A stretch of DNA of 49,841 nt. Source: Chara braunii. Lineage: Eukaryota > Streptophyta > Charophyceae > Charales > Characeae. Location: positions 608,635-658,475 of the forward strand of contig BFEA01000516.1 of NCBI GenBank assembly GCA_003427395.1, read 5' to 3'. Under the pieces are notes generated by a model. It was not told the origin of the DNA, did not search any database, and saw only the letters and a program-made list of their open reading frames with translations. Below are positions 9,923 through 21,000 of the stretch, piece after piece. Position 1 is the first letter of the stretch. Every line of letters starts with the position of its first letter. Both the position numbers and the translations under genes were made by a program.

Positions 9923-10486
9923 GCGTTGCCCTGCGTCCTAGTTTGAACATGTTGCTGGTGAATTCATCTAGTTGGTTTTTGACAGGGCGTACCCTCTCTG
10001 CTCTAGGCTCGTTCTATCTATCGGCCAATCGTTTGTTGGTAGGCAGCGATGCTCTATCTGCCATTGCAGTCAGGCAAATTTTGCTGGTTTTTCCTTGCTC
10101 ATTCTGAACCACTTATTTCTCTCAGTTTGTCTTTGTTAATGTTAAGGTTATTCATCCATCACGCCTCCACCCGATCTCGAAGGTTTATTCTCGGCCTGAG
10201 GAAGGCGTTGCCCTGCGTCCTAGTTTGAACATGGTGCTGGTGAATTCATCCAGTTGGTCTTTGGCAGGGCTTACCCTCTCTGCTCCAAGCTCGTTCTATC
10301 TATCAGCCAATAGTTTATTGGTAGGCAGCGATGCTCTATCTGCCATTCAGTGAGGCAAATTTTGCTGGTTTTTCCTTGGTCATTTTGAACCACTTATTTC
10401 TCTTAGTTTGTCTTTGTTAATGTTAAGGTGGTTCATCCATCGCGCCTCCACCTGATCTCGAAGGTTTATTCTCAGCCTGAGGAACC
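9923..10486. repeat. 282-bp tandem duplication at LINE 3' end
   Basis: Bases 9923-10204 and 10205-10486 are near-identical direct copies (both start GCGTTGCCCTGCGTCC and end CCTGAGGAA). Read on the minus strand each contains the last codons of the LINE ORF (WMNHLNINKDKLREISGSK) plus the 3' untranslated part. The LINE therefore ends in two 3' units and no poly(A) is seen. Confidence 0.85.
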
Positions 10487-12636
10487 CATAGGTCGATTTG
10501 ACGGTTAGGCCGTATAATGATCTAGTGAATTTCCTGCCCTTCCCAGCTGGTATTGTCCATGTCCATTCTCTCAGGTCTAGGGCGAGTTGGTGGACCGGGA
10601 CTCGGGGGAGGTAGGCAATCCATTGCTCTTTTTCATGGAGTACCCTAGTTCCGAATAGTTCCTCTTTTTGGCATATTATTGTTTCTTCCGGAGAGGTTCT
10701 TTGAACGACGTTGTTCCGACTTACTTGGAAAAGATTCACTATTACTGATTCGTTTGGCTCGCAATAGACTATGTTGCCCAACTCACTTGGTCGTTCCCAA
10801 AATGCCACCCAGTCCGATTCTTGTAGGTGGGGCCTTTTTTGAGGATTCTCCACCAGGCTAGGGGGAGTTTTTCTATTATGGTCTCCGGGGCTTCCTCTGG
10901 TCGGTGACAGTAGCATAGTCTCTCTCTTAGCTGGCCCGGGTCAATCCAGTTCCTCTTTTTTGTATCCCATATGTCTTTTATCCTTGTTATTCCTCGCTTG
11001 ACCCAACCCTGTCACGGGGAGTCTACGCAGTGGAGGGTTTGACCCTTTGAATCCACTACCCATCTGTTTCCAAAGAGAGGTTGTCGGGCCACCTCTTCCC
11101 ATCTTTCTGGCGGGGTTCTATCCGGTAAGGGAAGACTGCTCCATATTTTCATAAGGCTAGGCCAGAAGGGGTCATTTTGCAGGTCAGCCCTAGCTGCTGT
11201 CTGGGTGAGTCAGGGGGGGGTGATCTCGTTGCTGCGAACCTCTTCTTGGGATGGGCCATCCCCTGTTTTCCAGCCACATCAGCGGGTCACACCCCTCCGA
11301 TGTTTGTGGTGCTAAGCGGGTGATCTGTTCCAAAGCTAACCCCCTCCAAGGGGATTCAATATTAAAAAGTAGACGTTTGAGTCAGTGTATCGCTAGTGCT
11401 TTAGTCTGTATTGTGGGATCGATAATGCCCAATCCACCTTTCGTTTTCGATTGGATTATGGATTGCCAAACCACTTTTCTGATCACGTTGTGTCTCTCAT
11501 GGTTTCCTCGCCACAAGAAGGCGGCTATCGAACGCTGCAAGGGGCGAAGGGCGTTGTTGTTTAATGCCCACATAGCTGCTTTATACCATAGGGAGGCCAA
11601 TACCACATTATAATTATTAGAGAGCGTCCAATTAGTGAGGTATGCTTGTCCTTCCAAAGTATCATATTTTCCAAGGGTGGACTAGGGATCCATTCCTTGT
11701 TAGTAGATGGTCTGCCTTCTGTTGACATCAACACTCCCAACACTCTAATGGGGGCTTCCTTAGGAAGCCATTTAAGCCTGGGTTGTTGAGGGGGTCTCAC
11801 TCCATGGTGATGTATCCACCATCCTTGGGTTTTGTTTCCCCAGTTGACCTTCATATCAGATAGTCTACAAAAGCGATCCATCATGTGTTGGACCTCTGCT
11901 ATTGATTGTTTGGATGCCTCGATCATTAGAGTTAGGTCGTCTGCGAACAATGAGCAGACTGAAATTGCCTCTTGGGGTATTGAAGACACTTGGGTTTTCT
12001 TGATATCCTTATGTCTTCTCAGGTTGGATGTCAGTGCCTCCATGGCTATGACGAAAAGATAAGGGGCTATGGGATCTCCTTGCCTGACCTCTGGAGGTTA
12101 ATGAGCGGGGCCAGATTCCCATTCACCATCACTCTAGTCATTGCATTCCCGTGGAGGGTCTTTAACCAACGCCTGAAGCACGACCCAAAGATGAGTTTTT
12201 CCAGGCACGTATCTAGGAACAACCAGTCCGCGTGGTCATATGCCTTCTCAAAATCAATGAAGATGGTCGCTGCATTGTGCTTAAATTGTCTTGTTAGCTT
12301 GAACATTTCATTTACCAAGAGGACATTGTCCTGGATGTTCCTACCCTGAATGAATCCGGTTTGGTCAGGGTGTATGATGTCCATCATGACTGGTACCAAA
12401 TGGTTAGCCAGGGCTATAACCAATAATTTATAAACTACTGTGAGCAAGGTGATAGGCCTGTAATTTCTAATGTTGGTCCTTTCCCTTTCTTTAAAGGAGC
12501 GTCAATACTCCTTGACTCACCATTTCCCCTGTCTGGCTTGTTGCCCAGACCGGGTGGTAGTAGTCCATGAGGTCCAGTGAGATGCTTGTCCACAATGTCT
12601 CGAATAATTCTTTGGGTAACCCATTTATGCCCGGGG
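9923..12636 (-). pseudogene. 5'-truncated LINE (LINE-3), RT ORF2, decayed
   Basis: This encodes part of a non-LTR retrotransposon ORF2, which nicks target DNA and copies its RNA in place. In order on the minus strand: PGINGLPKELFETLW (12636 down), then YRPITLLTVVYKLL, then HPDQTGFIQGRNI, then FIDFEKAYDHADW, all conserved RT blocks (12500-12067). The catalytic FADD box is at 11947-11936, followed by MKVNWGNKT. An SIAAFLWRG...KTKGGLGIIDP block lies at 11657-11382 and the C-terminal stretch at 10916-10380. Frameshifts separate these pieces, so it is dead. The endonuclease and N-terminus are missing: the copy starts exactly where a Ty3 RT reads CIIVY, so it inserted at that RT's YxDD site. Confidence 0.8.
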
Positions 12637-12857
12637 TACACAATAATGCAAAAATTGATCATGCTCTGCACCATTCGTGACTTGTTCACATACGTTCATG
12701 GCCTGCTAAGACGGCGGCGGCGTAATGCAGATCCCCATGGGACAGCTTATCCACTGCCACGTACCCTCAAACAAGACAAACACCGTCTTCGGGCGGTCAT
12801 CTGTCACCAGAATATGGCGAAATCCTGCCTTATATCAAACTTACTAAAATAATTAGC
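12637..12857 (-). pseudogene. Ty3/gypsy RT fragment, downstream part
   Basis: Minus-strand frames give ANYFSKFDIRQDF, then VTDDRPKTVF, then EGTWQWISCPMGIC, then MVQSMINFCIIVY. This is the RT palm leading up to the catalytic YLDD, where the LINE interrupts it. It continues the fragment at 14138-14480; the two share a 46-bp overlap at their facing ends. Confidence 0.7.
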
Positions 12858-13061
12858 ATAACAAGGGGATGCCCGCCGCACATGCGGCGGGGACCATGAG
12901 GGGGCCAGCGGACGCAGGGTCACAGCAAAGAACCACACAGCCAGTCCCAGCAGCAGCGTTGGAGGGGGGGGGAAAAAGGCACTGCCATGTACTTGTATTC
13001 GAACATGTGACTAACATGGCTGTGCCGTTGCATCGCCACAAAAATGGCCAGTCCACTACCC

Positions 13062-13303
13062 AAGAGCCTAGCTCGGTGGGTACACCCATGAAGTGTTGAC
13101 ATACAGACCCGTGTTCAAATCCAGGTGATGCAACTTGATTAGTAAGACCAATTACTACTGAATTGCCTGGGGGCGGTCAGCTCAATGATGATATCTCAAG
13201 GCTGTCACCTGTCAGGTAGTCGAGCGAGACCCTAAGAGCACTGCCAGATCGGACCTCGCTCCATGACTCAGCAGGGGAAAAACCAAAAAAAAAAAAAAAG
13301 TTG
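13062..13303 (+). mobile_element. tRNA-derived SINE
   Basis: The head has RNA polymerase III box A (TAGCTCGGTGGG, 13069-13080) and box B (GTTCAAATC, 13113-13121), 44 bp apart as in a tRNA gene. The acceptor ends do not pair and the T stem is broken, so it is not a working tRNA. A body with GATGATATCTCAAGG follows, and the element ends in an A-rich tail (A15, 13286-13300). A fragment of the body is repeated on the minus strand at 1117-1159. SINEs are transcribed by Pol III and moved by LINE proteins. Confidence 0.6.
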
Positions 13304-13319
13304 AGAAAAAAACCCAGCA

Positions 13320-13850
13320 ATTCCATTCTTTTGTCGTTTGTGCACGTGGTGAGTAGTGGAGCGAGGCCCTCTCCACTGCTCACCAAATGGGCAGAGGGCC
13401 TGGCTGCAGTACTCTTCAAATGTGCAAAATGAGACTGGATGCATCGCTAGAACATGGAAAGATACATTGCCATCTTTTTTCTCTTTTGTGCATCTGAAGA
13501 GTAGTACAGCCACGCCCAAAGTCCAAAAGAATTTTCCTCTGGAACAGTGAAAGATACACCGCCATACTTTGGGTCTTGCTGCATCACTCTCCAAATGTGC
13601 AAAATGAGGCTGAATCCAACGCTAGAACATGGAGAGATACATTGCCATCTTTTTTGTCTTTTGCGCATGTGGGGAGTAGTGCAGCGAGGCCCTTTCGTCC
13701 GGCCATTCTCCAAAAAAGACAAAAAAAGGAACAATCTCATCTACTGAAGAAAAAAAAAACAAAACAAAAAAAGACAATCCACTTGCCAAAAGAATAACTG
13801 CTGTGCACATCGTGGCTGCCATCTTTTTGTCTTTCGTGCATGTGGACCCC
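13320..13850. repeat. 175-bp-period diverged tandem repeat
   Basis: Two clear copies of a block with TGTGCAAAATGAG...CGCTAGAACATGG...GATACATTGCCATCTTTTTT begin near 13410 and 13585 (TGTGC at 13421 and 13596, spacing 175). Partial copies of the CATCTTTT-TGCATGTGG part are at about 13327 and 13815, and another partial copy is near 13548. No coding content. Confidence 0.6.
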
Positions 13851-14137
13851 TTCACGGGCAAAGACAAAACTACCAAACCAAAAAAAAACAAACAATCTAC
13901 GGCCAAAAAAAAAAAAGTCGTCTGCATATGGCAGCGTTGAAAAGAAAAAAACCGTCTCCACATCGCGACACTATGTAGCTGTATTCGAACATGCGACCAC
14001 CGAATTGGAAACGACAACAGCTCTTCATTTCGTTGGGCCCGCCCCTTGTCCCGGTGACTTTCCCAACACTGGAAGACAGGTCTGTGTGGGAGCGTCACGC
14101 GTGACCCGCTATTTGCTTTAAGAGTATTAATTAATAA

Positions 14138-14480
14138 GGATATGGCAAAATCCTGCATTATATCAAACTTACTAAAATAATTAGCCTACCCAATGGCATC
14201 CAAAAGATCATCAATGCGCAGCAGGGGATAAACATCCTTGATCGTGATATCATTCAACTTGTGATAACCAGTGCAAATATGAATAAACTCATTCTTCTTC
14301 GGAACAAGCATGACCGGAATGACCAAGGTCCAGTGTCAGGCCTGATCCATACATTCGCTTAAAATTCTTTGATAAGTTCCAATTCCACTATTCTTTCGGC
14401 AAGGGAGTATCTGTAAGGTTTGTAGTGAATGGGCGAATGGTCTCGAGTCTAAATCTAGTGCTGGATCACAGTGGAAAGCC
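14138..14480 (-). pseudogene. Ty3/gypsy RT fragment, upstream part
   Basis: Minus-strand translation gives RYSLAERIVELELIKEF-like sequence across frames, then VMLVPKKNEFIHICTGYHKLNDITIKD and IDDLLDAIG (each split here by frame or noted in parts), then ANYFSKFDI at the 46-bp duplication. These are the start of the RT fingers and palm, with the usual CVDYRKLN box changed to CTGYHKLN. It joins logically to 12637-12857. Stops are present, so this is a relic. Confidence 0.7.
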
Positions 14481-15639
14481 GAATATCAACATCTGATACG
14501 CTAATCGGCCCTTGATACTCAATCAGAATATCTGCAGTCAGTCAATGAATCTCATCAGGCACATACTCGGGCACACATAGATCAAATTCCTGCCCTCTAA
14601 TGGTTATTGCAATTGTCTTCAAACCACGCAATCCCAATAGGACCAGAAGCACTGTTTTTCTTTTGTCTTGTTTTTCCCAATTCCTTTGGTAGAGGGTGGT
14701 TATCAAGAGATGAGCAGCCCTGCTGGGAGTGAATCAGACTCTTCTGCACCTGTGTGCCACCAGCGCTACACCACAATTTGTTGGGCATGCTTTGCTTTCC
14801 CATGCGCCGGGGCCAATTCCCTCTGCCAAGGCTTGCACAAGAGATGGCGAGCCCCTGCCGGGAGTAAATCGGACTTTTCCACAACTATCTCTGCCCCCTC
14901 CCTACCGCCCAAAACTTAAGATTCGAAGAAGGAAATGCTGAACTAAGTTCACAGTCGTGGTGTGTTGATACCATGTCTAATTTGTGTCACTGGTTCGAGG
15001 CTTTTGGGGGGCTTATGAAGAAAAGGGAGAAGGGGGAAGGATTCAGAACCAACCGTCTGTTTTCTGGTTCGAGTCTCCTTCTCTTTCTTGTGAGCTCTTC
15101 CTTTGTCCTTCCCTCTTTTACTCCATGTGTTGTTGCCTCTTCTGTTCCATTTTTTATGGTGATGTTAGTGGTTTTCTCGTGATGTCATTTTTTGCATGAC
15201 CTCCATAGTTTCCCTTCGGATAAGGTTTAGAATTCAGAGAATCGATCCATCGGTTTTATGGTTTGCTTTTCGAAAGTAAAAATGTGGCAGTATTTTGGAA
15301 TGTGCAAAAAACACAAAAATAGAGGTCTTTTTTTTTGTCATTTTTTAACTCAGGCTCTCTGCACACCATGACCCACCCTTGTTGGCATGGCATCCGCACT
15401 TATTGGAAACTGTCGCACCTCTTTTATCACCTTTGCGAACTTGGGGCACTAGTGACCTGCCCGTATGTGTTTCTTTTCGCCTGTTCGGGACTCATGCGTG
15501 TCTACATGCGTAGTTGGCTAAAACATAACAGATAACTGAGGGGTTGGGTCAGAAGTTCAGAACCCTATTGACAAATACCTATGCTTTCATGCAGATTAAT
15601 GGAGTAAGATCCAAGGCATAAAAATTACTAGGTCTGTGA
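14481..15639. other. No gene seen; short 138-bp-spaced repeat
   Basis: Apart from a repeated 50-bp segment (GAGATG-GCAG/GAGCCC...TGCCGGGAGT-AATC, near 14707 and 14845) nothing is recognisable. On the minus strand near 14970 a TGGTATCAAC sequence faintly resembles a primer-binding site but has no supporting LTR. Confidence 0.3.
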
Positions 15640-16005
15640 GGCACGAGTACCCGTACCTCCAGCTTTATATGTGATCTATATAGAAGCCCTGCATGACATG
15701 CTGAGGCACGATTGCAGGCTGCAAGGCCTGCGAACGGGCCCTGCGGAATGAATGAGGTTTTCTGCGTTTGTTGATGGTACCGACACTATTATTTCTCCCA
15801 CGGAGCAGCAGCTGAGTACTCTAAAGGCCGACTTGGAGATGTTTTGCGGGTACTCAGGCGCTAAGGTCAACTGGGGAAAGTCTGGAGCAAATTTGTCACA
15901 GGGAATGGCCCCATTGGAGGGACATGACATACCCACCATAAGGAATAACGAAAGGTTGTGTTTTTCAGGGGTGAATATTTCCGGGCTGATGGGGGCACTG
16001 TCGAG
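15640..16005 (+). pseudogene. LINE reverse-transcriptase fragment
   Basis: Translation reads LYVIYIEALHDMLR, then a stop, then FSAFVDGTDTII where active LINEs have F/YADD, then LKADLEMFCGYSGAKVNWGKS. That last block matches the post-catalytic region of plant LINE RTs and the MKVNWGNKT block of the LINE at 11.9 kb. Loss of the catalytic Asp pair (VDG) and the stop show a dead fragment. Limits are approximate. Confidence 0.6.
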
Positions 16006-16700
16006 CGCATCGTCCGGGACCACTCAAAACGGGGCGGGACCCTCCCGGCCGCGTCACGCAAAAGTTAGTCTCTTCCTCGTCGTGAATACACATGGAGCTT
16101 CCGTAAGCCGCTCCGGTCGAGTGTGCCAGCCATACCTCTCGCGAGCCCTTACGACAGGATAGGGCCTACGCCAGGCACGACTTACCTCCACCTTGCGGGA
16201 GTTGTCACCTTCCTTCGGTGGGCGTATCCCCGCGGAGCTACCAGTCTACAGTACGAAAGTTAATCAGCTGCAATCGCAGAGGTGGACCAGCCGAGGGCGT
16301 TTCTCGTACGCTGTAGCATAGGGGGTACGCGCAATTTTACACCTTTATCGGACCCGCACGCGAACCGCCGCCTTGGGGGGCTGAAGTCCTAAGCGCGACC
16401 CATCGTCGGTCGACTAGAACGTATCCCACGCACCACGCGTACACCACTCTAAGAACATAAAAATTGAAACACGCATGCACACGCACATATACAGAACAAC
16501 ACAGGACAAATAACGCAACAACACTCCTAATCCCTTAGTAGTCATCCCATAACTCTCGGATGCGGCAATCGGATAGGCGTCGCGAGCGAGACTTAGTATA
16601 AAACTGCACGGGCGCAAGGCTAACTCATATCGACTCGCAATGCAAGCATACGCAAACAGTCACAATGATGGCGTGCTATGTAGTACCCGTAATCATGCGG
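16006..16700. other. No gene seen
   Basis: GC-richer DNA than its right neighbour. I see no convincing coding, RNA or repeat structure here. Confidence 0.3.
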
Positions 16701-16701
16701 T

Positions 16702-17700
16702 CCTCGTTAATCTCGAGGGTCGCATTTCGACACTCAAGTGTCGGCTGACACGCGCCTTGAGGGATTGATCTCTCGACGTTGGACAACCGCCAAGTGCGGT
16801 TGAAATCCACACCCCCTACTGCACCCTGCGGAGAGTGGGTGGTACACAGGTCCATACCTGTGGTGACAATCATCTCTTATTGCCATGGAGACCAGCTCTA
16901 TCATCCAGGGTCTGGAGAGAAGTCAAGGGGTTTGACTTTGACGGCTGCCATAGACTCTAACGTCCAACTATAAAAATTAATAAGCAAACTCAATCAGTAA
17001 ATAAATAAACATCCAACACTTAATATATCAAATTAGGACTCGAGATAAAAATAAAAGAAGGGGGAAACATAAACCCATCAGGTATACAGATCGTGTGTCA
17101 CATGGTTGTCATTCTCACTGTCTCCAAGGTACGGCTCATATACCAAGCTCAAAAATATTAACCTGCATAAAACACAGGCACACACAATAGCCACATTGCT
17201 ATACACCAATGTGGTCAACTTTACTGTTCCCTGTAACTCACACCACGCCTCACACACTCAAGCCCCAGTTATAGTCCAATTTTTAATAAATCTCATAAGT
17301 TCTTTATAATGGTCATTAAAAGAAGTTCGGTTAAAACCCCCAAAGAAAGATATCAAAATTCAGGGTTTAGGCATCAAGTTGAGGTACAGGTATAAGCAAA
17401 GTTGTGTCGTGAACCGACAAGTCGGTGATCAACCAACCCTTCTGTTATCAGTGATAACAGAAGATGATCCTTGTAGGATCAAGCTGAAACTAGTCCAAAT
17501 CCTGGATCGAATGTCCCAAGAAGGCCTGTATCATAAGGCAGGTCAATGCCCAAGCTAATCATCAGTGTATGGAGAACAAATCCCCATGATACATTCTCAC
17601 TAAAGACTCTCCTAATAACCAAACCTAGGTCTGACTCTAAGTCAGTATCCAAAGAAAGGTAGGCCTATGACAAAATCTCCTTCATACGGAGTGGATTACC
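16702..17700. repeat. Train of short perfect hairpins, non-coding
   Basis: Many unrelated short inverted repeats follow each other: CCTCG/CGAGG (16702-16718), CGACACT/AGTGTCG with a 2-base loop (16728-16743), CAACCGC/GCGGTTG (16784-16802), CACAGGT/ACCTGTG (16845-16862), TCCAG/CTGGA (16904-16916), AGTCAA/TTGACT (16921-16937), ACCGAC/GTCGGT (17413-17426), CTTCTGTTATCA/TGATAACAGAAG (17439-17463), TGATCC/GGATCA (17465-17481) and CTGAC/GTCAG (17631-17645). No ORF. The density looks above chance, but I could not compute an expectation. Confidence 0.5.
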
Positions 17701-17739
17701 AGAATCGCCACCTATCGATATATAATCCATTTTCTCTCT

Positions 17740-18300
17740 ATGAAAATTTCGGCAGCGCTTCCCGTAGGAAAAGTGCCTTTTCAGAATTTATATCAACCCG
17801 AATATGAAAATAGAAATAATCTTCAACTTCCCAAAGTCAAATTTTGTCTAACTCCCTGAATTAGTAAAAATTTGGGCAACACTCCTTTTAGAAAATAAGA
17901 CTTTCCAGATTTTTACTAAGTCAGATATGAACCCAGAGCAAAACCTGAGTTTAATTAAGACAAAATTTAACTAACTCCTTAGATTTGTAAAAATTTCGGC
18001 AGCACTCCCTTTAGAAAAGTGTTAGTCCAAGATTTATACAGAGCTAAGTTCAAAATCTAAAGTGACTTTGACTTCTCAAGGTCCAATTTTATCTAACTCC
18101 CTGAATTAGCCAAAAAAAAATGGGCAGCACTCCCTTAGAAAATGAGACTCTCCCGATTTTTACTAAGTCATATATAAAAGTAAGACAAACTTAACTTTGA
18201 AAAGACAAAATCTGACCAACTTCTTGGTTTTGTAGAAATTTCGCCAGCGCTTCCCGTAGAGAAAGTAGCCTACCAAGATTTATAAAAGGCCAAGTATAAT
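17740..18300. repeat. ~123-bp tandem repeat, about 5 diverged copies
   Basis: The landmark GGCAGC-CTCCC (or GGCAGCGCTTCCC) occurs at 17751, about 17875, 17998, 18123 and 18243, spaced 120-125 bp. It is followed each time by a TAGAAAA-like element, a GATTTATA/GATTTTTAC stretch and ACAAAATTT-CTAACTCC. AT-rich and non-coding. Confidence 0.75.
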
Positions 18301-18579
18301 AAATGATCCCAGAAAATGCAGAAATTGACCTAAGTAAAAATAAACTTAGCTCAGAAAATGTAGGAATTGAAACTAACTCCTATAACTCTAGCACGTGGCG
18401 AGCAACTAAAGCAACTACCTATCAACTGAAACTCGGACTAAGTAGTAGTCTCACTCAGCCACATGCAGGCCAAACCACAAAGGTAAGTACTCTCACCATC
18501 CCAAAGTCAACCTTATCAAATAATAGTTCATAGTCTTTCAATAATTTATCCCTTTATACCCAGCTTACATAGGGCATAA

Positions 18580-19310
18580 AGCTAGACCACCCAAACTTAT
18601 GGAACGTGTCTAGCTCAGCCATGGAGTATACACAAACACAGGGCACAACAACTTCTCTCTCTTTGGGCATATGACTAAGCCACCCTAGTCGCCCTGAACT
18701 GTTTAAGTATCCAAGTTTCATATAATTATCTTCCCTTAGTCTTTTGAGGTAACATATAACTGAACCGATCATCTTTAGCTCAAGATTCAGTCTGCCCCTT
18801 TGTACCACAGGTTTATTTTTAATTAGTACTCTCTTCAGTTGGTGATAAGCTATAGTCAGACCACCCAAACTTATGGAACCCTGTCTGACTAGCCTGTTCA
18901 TAAGTAGGATAGTAGTAAAGTATAACCAAGTTATAGTCTTCTGGTTCCAGCATGTGTGTGGCGTTGGACCAAGACCACCCAAACTTATGGAACATGTCTT
19001 GACCCTCAGCCTGGTTCATTTCTCTTAAAGTCAAAGCAGGAAGAGGTTGAGCCACCCAAACTTATGGAACATGCTCATACCTCCTCGTTCAGAAATTAAA
19101 GAAACTGAAAGAAACCCAAAGTAAACAAGGCGACCAAACCACCCAAACTTATGAAACATGCTTGGTCGCTGAAAGTCAATCACAGTCAGCCCTCGCAAAC
19201 CAAAGCCACCAGACCACCCAAACTTATGGAAACCTGTCTGGTCCTTCAGGCAATCGAAAACAAATGTAGCACTGGGCCCTCCAATCTTATGGAGACTAGC
19301 CTTGTCTTTA
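18580..19310. repeat. Family of hairpins: invariant loop, variable paired stems
   Basis: The loop CACCCAAACTTATGGAAC recurs six times (one copy with GAAAC) plus a decayed seventh. Each copy is flanked by its own, different, complementary stem: AGCTAGAC/GTCTAGCT (18580-18615), TAGTCAGAC/GTCTGACTA (18853-18891), CAAGAC/GTCTTG (18970-19001), AGGTTGAGC with GCTCA-T-ACCT (19044-19082), GCGACCAA/TTGGTCGC (19131-19170) and ACCAGAC/GTCTGGT (19208-19242). The decayed copy is at 19273-19305. Stem letters change while pairing is kept, which is what selection for a folded RNA (or single-stranded DNA) leaves. The loop itself can close CCA/TGG around AACTTA. Transcribed strand unknown; I do not recognise the family. 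Confidence 0.75.
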
Positions 19311-20816
19311 GTTGACCCAGTCAAACATACTCAATACAACCTTCCTCCCAACCTTCCCCCAGATGCTACCCCACAGTCTGCTTTCAGTCAGACAACCAAA
19401 ACTGAAACTGATATTGAGCATGCATTCCTTTACTTAGTCTGGTTCGTGTCCTGAAAGTCAAACTGAAAGACAAAGTAGGAATGCAAACAGTATACTCAGT
19501 CAGCCATAGCAAGAAATACAGATAGGGGTTATAACTGGGTTTATAGAAGGAGGAGGAAACATTTACCTCTCGGTTCCCTGCCACCATAACTCCTCCTGAG
19601 TTCCGGCAGAGCTCCCGCAGTCGGCGGGCAGACTCCCCACAGAGTCTTGACGCGGTCCTACGGGTTGCAATCCCGCCTGCCGCCTTCCTCTCTAAACAAG
19701 ATTAGACTGAGAGTAAGAAGGACAAAAGATGAGGGATCTTAGACGCTCAAGATACAAGAAAGGGACTAACTCAACTCCCAGGAGAAGGCCTTGTTATCTT
19801 CCAGCACCCGAGGGCCCCGCAAAGGTGGCCGCAACGCAGCAAGGATGGGCAAACCGTTGTTAACATGTAGAGGAATCTTACCCTGGCAGTCCTCCAAAAC
19901 GGAGCGGTAACCTCGTTACAGAAACTGATCACCTTCTCTAAGAAGCAGGGTGCCCCTTCTCAGTCAAACTCTCGCTGTGCAATCTAAGAAGAATGGTATT
20001 CAAATAGAGCCCCCCCCTCGTGTTTTTATTCAAATGTGGGTGAAAGTGCACTGAATACGCGGCAGCAAAGTGCCGCCACAAAGCTCAGCAGCACTCAACA
20101 ATTTATGACAGACGGCACATGCTTACCCTACATCCTGAGTTTATGAAACCACCACATTTCTTCGATCAAACCTCCATATTGGTGACAATAGTACTCCGCC
20201 TCCGCTTACGACCGCAAATAAACCCCCTCTCCACTGGCCAGTCCTAACGCCAAGGTGCAGTCTGAGCGCACAATCCCACACAACAAATGTACAACAACGT
20301 GCGGCAAGAGAGAGCAGCGAAAAAGGCACAAAAGAAAACAGCAAGGCAGCAAGTTTACCAGAAATGAGCTGGCTCACAATAGCAGCAACCATGCACAGTA
20401 ATGGTTAGATCAAAACGGAATAACAGTTCCTTCTTCAAGCGGTAGCTCCCTGTTCAACTACAGTAAACTTGCAGACTGTCGTAATAACACTTCTGCAACC
20501 AGATACTCAACAGTAAACAATGAGCAGGCAATTGCGCTATCTTCAATACTTGACACTATACTATGAAATTTATTGTTGTAATTCGAAACCAAATCCTCTT
20601 GAATACTACGACGAGCATGGGCCGATCCCGCGGAACAGGTAAGTTCAACTCTTTCCCTTCCCTCCTGCAGCCTCACGTTACTTCCATCGATACCGGGTAT
20701 GAAACATAGTGTACTGGTCAACCAGTCAATTTGGCAACTTCAACGACCGACTTCACTTTGCTAGCGGTGGCTCGATGGGCAAAGCCCGACTGACAGGCAA
20801 GTCTCCATCCCTTTCT

Positions 20817-20820
<4 letters not shown>
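19311..20820. other. No gene seen
   Basis: Non-coding DNA of mixed composition. Reading frames are short and match nothing I know. Confidence 0.3.
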
Positions 20821-20875
<55 letters not shown>

Positions 20876-21000
20876 NNNNNNNNNNNNNNNNNNNNNNNNN
20901 NNNNNNNNNNNNNNNNNNNNNNNNNNNNNNNNNNNNNNNNNNNNNNNNNNNNNNNNNNNNNNNNNNNNNNNNNNNNNNNNNNNNNNNNNNNNNNNNNNNN

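Larger units (their letters stand above)
12858..14137. mobile_element. 1.28-kb repeat-filled insertion in Ty3 RT
   Basis: The block separates two parts of one RT and is bordered by a 46-bp direct duplication of RT sequence (copies at about 12812-12857 and 14139-14185, sharing ATATCAAACTTACTAAAATA). Inside are a tRNA-headed SINE (13062-13303), a 175-bp repeat array and A-rich runs. TGTATTCGAACATG recurs at about 12994 and 13980. I see no gene in it. The long duplication suggests double-strand-break repair or joining of two element copies rather than ordinary transposition. Confidence 0.5.

Noticed and set aside
14960-14976. Minus-strand TGGTATCAAC as a primer-binding site of the Ty3 fragment
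   Set aside because: Only the first 8 bases match and no matching LTR ends were found.
18554-19324. Repeated MFHKFGW peptides on the minus strand as a coding repeat
   Set aside because: The copies fall in different frames with stops between; the paired stems explain the conservation better as nucleic-acid structure.
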